Below, piece by piece: positions 6,885-8,942 of a stretch of 8,942 bases of DNA. Where the stretch lies: positions 1 to 8,942 of the forward strand of contig JAGRLQ010000189.1 in NCBI GenBank assembly GCA_020441735.1, read 5' to 3'. A model generated the notes under the pieces. It worked only from the letters and a program-made list of their open reading frames with translations, was not told the DNA's origin and made no database searches. The stretch comes from Nitratireductor sp. GTDB lineage: Bacteria; Pseudomonadota; Alphaproteobacteria; Rhizobiales; Rhizobiaceae. Position 1 is the first letter of the stretch; each line of letters opens with the position of its first letter. Position numbers and translations under genes: made by a program.

Positions 6885-6892
6885 ATTATAAT
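6885..6892. promoter_or_regulatory. symmetric -10 element (ATTATAAT) for ackA, possibly bidirectional
   Basis: The octamer ATTATAAT reads as a perfect TATAAT on both strands (minus 6885-6890, plus 6887-6892). On the minus strand it would start ackA transcription near 6878. The hexamer 17 bases upstream (CGGTCT) is a poor -35, which suggests activator dependence. On the plus strand no good -35 is present either. Confidence 0.5.
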
Positions 6893-6916
6893 TCCCGACC
6901 GGAATATAGACCGGCA

Positions 6917-6938
6917 ATTGGGCCAGATATGGTGCCAA
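6917..6938 (-). promoter_or_regulatory. candidate TauR box upstream of ackA
   Basis: Read on the minus strand it is TTGGCACCAT (6929-6938), two bases, then CTGGCCCAAT (6917-6926), a tandem direct repeat of a YTGGCNCYAW-like decamer, with 9 of 10 pattern positions kept in the second copy. Nearly the same pair occurs before xsc at 8576-8595. As I recall, the Rhodobacter capsulatus TauR site is a direct repeat of CTGGACYTAA, which resembles these half-sites. The box is centred about 50 bp upstream of the predicted ackA start, and its right edge almost touches the candidate tauR -35, so it could serve both directions. It also lies inside an inverted repeat, AATTGG-N13-CCAATT (6916-6940). Confidence 0.55.
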
Positions 6939-6939
6939 T

Positions 6940-6969
6940 TTGACCAAATCGTTCTGCATGAGATAGAAC
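6940..6969 (+). promoter_or_regulatory. candidate tauR promoter
   Basis: TTGACC (6940-6945) and TAGAAC (6964-6969) are separated by 18 bases, giving a start near 6976 and a leader of about 37 bases before the GTG at 7013. The TauR box ends two bases before the -35, which would allow autoregulation. The -10 is only a partial match. Confidence 0.45.
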
Positions 6970-7012
6970 CAGTTGTGCCTGCCCTCCGCCAACCCCACTG
7001 AAAGGTAATCGG

Positions 7013-8506
7013 GTGCGCGAAACCCTTTTTCAAGTTGAACGCCAGCAGATGACCTCGCTGCAGGCGCAAATCCGCGAGATGCTGGTCTCGGCCATGCTTT
7101 CCGGCCAGATGCCGTCGGGCAGCCCGATTCCCTCGACCCGCATCATGGCCAAGCGGCTGAAGGTTTCCCGCAATACGGTAATGCTTGCCTATCAGGCGCT
7201 CGCCGCCGATGGTTACCTGCAATCGCGCGAGCGCTCCGGCTTCTATGTTTCCGACGATGTTCGACGCGGGGCACTGGAGCGGACCACGGCATCGAGGGAA
7301 CGCACGGAAAATACCACTTCCACGGTCAATTGGGAAAAGCGCCTGCGGGTAACCCCGGCAAGCCAGCGTAATATCGCCAAACCGCCCAACTGGCACGAAT
7401 ATCCCTACCCTTTCATCTATGGCCAGGCAGACGCGGCTCTTTTTCCCATCGCCGCATGGCGCGACTGTACCCGCCAGGCGATGAACCGCAAATGGATGGA
7501 TGCCTGGACATCGGACCGCTACAACGAAGACGACCCGATGCTGATCGAGCAGATCCATCAGCGCATCCTGCCCCGGCGCGGCATCATGGCTTCCAGGGAT
7601 CAGATTCTGGTGACATTGGGCGCCCAGAACGCGCTTTACATGGTCGCAAGCCTGCTGGTGAAACCGCAAAGCAAGGTCGCGGTTGAAGATCCGGGCTATC
7701 CCGACATGCGCAACATCTTTGCCATGAAGACGAAGAACATCGTGCATGTACCGGTCGATGGCGAAGGCATCTGTACCGGCAAACATCTCGACGGCTGTGA
7801 TCTGGTATTCACCACGCCAAGCCACCAGTTTCCCACCAATGTGACCATGTCGGCGGAACGCCGTCAGGAGTTGCTCGCCTGGGCGGAGGAAACCGATGCG
7901 CTGATCATCGAGGACGATTACGAGTTCGAGACCAATTACCGCGGCGAGCCGACCCCGGCGCTGAAATCGCGCGACCGCGAAGGCCGTGTCATCTACATTG
8001 GCAGCCTGTCGAAATCGCTGATGCCGGGCCTGCGCATGGGCTTCATTGTCGCCCCGCGCCGGTTGATCGATGAACTGCGCGCCCTGCGCCGGCTGATGTT
8101 CCGCCATCCCCCGGGCAACAATCAGCGCGTTGTCGCCCTGTTTCTGGCCCTTGGCCATCACGACGCCCTGATCAATCGCCTGCACAAGGCCTACCAGACC
8201 CGCTGGCAAACCATGGGCAGCGCACTCGAGCAGTATTTCCCAGGCTGGGCAAAATGGCCGGGCTTCGGCGGCACCTCCTTCTGGGTCGAGGGTCCTGCCG
8301 AGCTTGATACCGGCAAATTGCAGATTGCTGCGCTTGAAGACGGCATCATCATCGAGTCGGGGCAGGTCTTCTGGGCCAACCCGCAGGAAACGGAAAACGG
8401 CCGCTCCAATTATTTCCGCCTCGGATTTTCATCGATCCCCGAAGACCGCATCGCGCCCGGCCTTGAGCGCCTGCGTGAACTGACCGACCGCCAGCTGGGC
8501 AAATAG
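7013..8506 (+). CDS. tauR: MocR/GntR-family regulator of taurine use, TauR
   Basis: This 497-residue protein joins an N-terminal GntR winged helix (about 15-80, recognition helix near LKVSRNTVMLAYQAL) to a fold-type I aminotransferase-like domain (about 130-495), the MocR layout. The C-terminal part keeps the PLP-site features: IEDDYEFE with Asp301/302 (299-306), YRGEPTPALKS (309-319) and the Schiff-base Lys334 in GSLSKS, followed by PGLRMGF. It therefore probably binds PLP and senses an amine such as taurine through aldimine formation, rather than acting as an enzyme. The GTG start has AAAGG seven bases upstream, and no ATG fits better. TauR is called from MocR architecture plus the xsc gene 185 bases downstream. 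In other Alphaproteobacteria such a regulator activates taurine genes. Related MocR regulators (GabR, PdxR, EhuR) are the alternatives, but the xsc context makes them less likely. Confidence 0.92.
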   Translation: MRETLFQVERQQMTSLQAQIREMLVSAMLSGQMPSGSPIPSTRIMAKRLKVSRNTVMLAYQALAADGYLQSRERSGFYVSDDVRRGALERTTASRERTENTTSTVNWEKRLRVTPASQRNIAKPPNWHEYPYPFIYGQADAALFPIAAWRDCTRQAMNRKWMDAWTSDRYNEDDPMLIEQIHQRILPRRGIMASRDQILVTLGAQNALYMVASLLVKPQSKVAVEDPGYPDMRNIFAMKTKNIVHVPVDGEGICTGKHLDGCDLVFTTPSHQFPTNVTMSAERRQELLAWAEETDALIIEDDYEFETNYRGEPTPALKSRDREGRVIYIGSLSKSLMPGLRMGFIVAPRRLIDELRALRRLMFRHPPGNNQRVVALFLALGHHDALINRLHKAYQTRWQTMGSALEQYFPGWAKWPGFGGTSFWVEGPAELDTGKLQIAALEDGIIIESGQVFWANPQETENGRSNYFRLGFSSIPEDRIAPGLERLRELTDRQLGK

Positions 8507-8575
8507 TGCTTCCAGTTGTCGGCTGCCCCTTGTTGGCCATCCCTGTTGGTCAGATGAAGGAAGATGGCTTCAATC

Positions 8576-8595
8576 TTGGCACCATCTGGCCCTAA
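8576..8595 (+). promoter_or_regulatory. candidate TauR box upstream of xsc
   Basis: TTGGCACCAT is followed directly by CTGGCCCTAA, a tandem decamer direct repeat with one helical-turn period. The second half-site differs at one position from the CTGGACYTAA half-site I remember for Rhodobacter capsulatus TauR. The first 17 bases match the box before ackA except that two bases between the half-sites are missing. Two weaker TGTTGGYCA copies lie upstream (8531 and 8544). The centre is about 51 bp before the predicted xsc start. Confidence 0.6.
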
Positions 8596-8601
8596 CGGAT
8601 A

Positions 8602-8630
8602 TTCACCCGCGCCACTATCGTCGCTTCAAT
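8602..8630 (+). promoter_or_regulatory. candidate xsc promoter
   Basis: TTCACC (8602-8607) and TTCAAT (8625-8630) are separated by 17 bases, each matching four of six consensus bases, with a start predicted near 8637. The weak elements and the adjoining TauR box six bases upstream fit an activated promoter. Confidence 0.4.
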
Positions 8631-8691
8631 TCAATAGCCTGATGGCATTATTGCGCCCGGGCTTGATGGGAAGAAGCGGAGAAGCACTGCC

Positions 8692-8942
8692 ATGAAAATG
8701 ACCACTGAAGAAGCCTTCGTCAAAGTCCTGCAAATGCATGGCATCGAGCATGCCTTCGGCATTATCGGCTCGGCGATGATGCCGATTTCCGACCTGTTTC
8801 CGCAGGCCGGTATCACCTTCTGGGACTGTGCGCATGAGTGCAATGCCGGCATGATGGCCGACGGCTTTTCCCGTTCGACGGGCAAGATGTCGATGATGGT
8901 GGCCCAGAACGGCCCCGGCATCACCAACTTCGTCACCCCGGT
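8692..8942 (+). CDS. xsc: sulfoacetaldehyde acetyltransferase Xsc (5' part, cut by the window edge)
   Basis: This thiamine-diphosphate enzyme splits sulfoacetaldehyde with phosphate to sulfite and acetyl phosphate, the key desulfonation step for taurine and several other C2 sulfonates. Only 83 complete codons are visible, covering the start of the N-terminal PYR domain. Typical features are FGIIGSAMMPISDLFPQAG (22-40), ITFWDCAHE with the conserved cofactor-activating Glu49 (41-49), AGMMADGFSRSTGKMSMM (52-69) and AQNGPGITNF (71-80). These distinguish it from acetolactate synthase and related enzymes. The ATG at 8692 has GGAG 10 bases upstream. A second ATG at 8698 is less well spaced. It lies 185 bases after tauR on the same strand with its own probable TauR-controlled promoter. 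The rest of the gene, and perhaps pta, tpa or transporter genes, lie past the right edge. Confidence 0.93.
   Translation, partial: MKMTTEEAFVKVLQMHGIEHAFGIIGSAMMPISDLFPQAGITFWDCAHECNAGMMADGFSRSTGKMSMMVAQNGPGITNFVTP

Larger units (their letters stand above)
6650..7012. other. ackA-tauR divergent intergenic region
   Basis: This 363-base gap holds no convincing gene. Its right half (6875-6976) carries the regulatory elements listed separately. Its left half (6650-6874) would be a leader of about 230 bases if ackA starts at the TATAAT near 6885-6890. It contains a 10-bp palindrome, TTTGCGCAAA (6767-6776), two ACTGGCA copies 16 bases apart (6714 and 6730), and two AGACCGGCA copies (6831 and 6908). 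GACCGG also occurs at 6897, 12 bases before the one at 6909. I could not assign a riboswitch or small RNA to it. Confidence 0.6.

Noticed and set aside
5450..8209. A single 919-residue gene on the minus strand
   Set aside because: Only the last 399 residues match acetate kinase. The rest is antisense to the well-supported tauR gene and its promoter region and matches no family I know. TTG 6649 has a good ribosome site.

Overview
The window looks like chromosomal DNA of an alphaproteobacterium, most likely Hyphomicrobiales. The reasons are its high GC content, the protein families present, a TauR-type MocR regulator next to xsc, and at the left edge a palindromic intergenic repeat of a kind I remember as common in that class. 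The genus cannot be fixed from the sequence. There are seven complete genes and one gene cut by the right edge. I see no tRNA, rRNA, CRISPR array, transposase, integrase or phage gene.

Left part (1-4122): glpK (glycerol kinase) and a class V aminotransferase-fold gene form a minus-strand pair separated by 30 bases, probably one transcript. The second gene is related to cysteine desulfurases but has Tyr where the catalytic Cys would be. Divergent from glpK is an Ldh_2-family NAD(P)H-dependent oxidoreductase that resembles delta1-piperideine-2-carboxylate / delta1-pyrroline-2-carboxylate reductases. Its best start is a TTG.

Middle part (4123-5449): a MarR-family repressor gene overlaps a short NAD-dependent epimerase/dehydratase-like gene by ATGA, both on the minus strand. 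The marR promoter carries two 16-bp operators, each AGTTC-N6-GAACT, centred 21 bp apart. One lies between the -35 and -10 and the other covers the predicted transcription start. This is the cleanest regulatory structure in the window.

Right part (5450-8942): a sulfonate-dissimilation module. It has ackA (acetate kinase, minus strand, TTG start), a divergent tauR (MocR/GntR-family taurine regulator) and, downstream of tauR, the first 83 codons of xsc (sulfoacetaldehyde acetyltransferase). Xsc makes sulfite and acetyl phosphate from sulfoacetaldehyde. AckA can turn acetyl phosphate into acetate and ATP. TauR would sense the presence of taurine. The same bipartite motif (TTGGCACCAT followed by CTGGCCC) occurs upstream of both ackA and xsc, each copy centred about 50 bp before a predicted start site, which fits an activator. 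That motif was found by reading, not by any search.

Apart from these regulatory sites, the region holds ordinary accessory metabolism. I found no convincing sign of an undescribed defence or mobile system.
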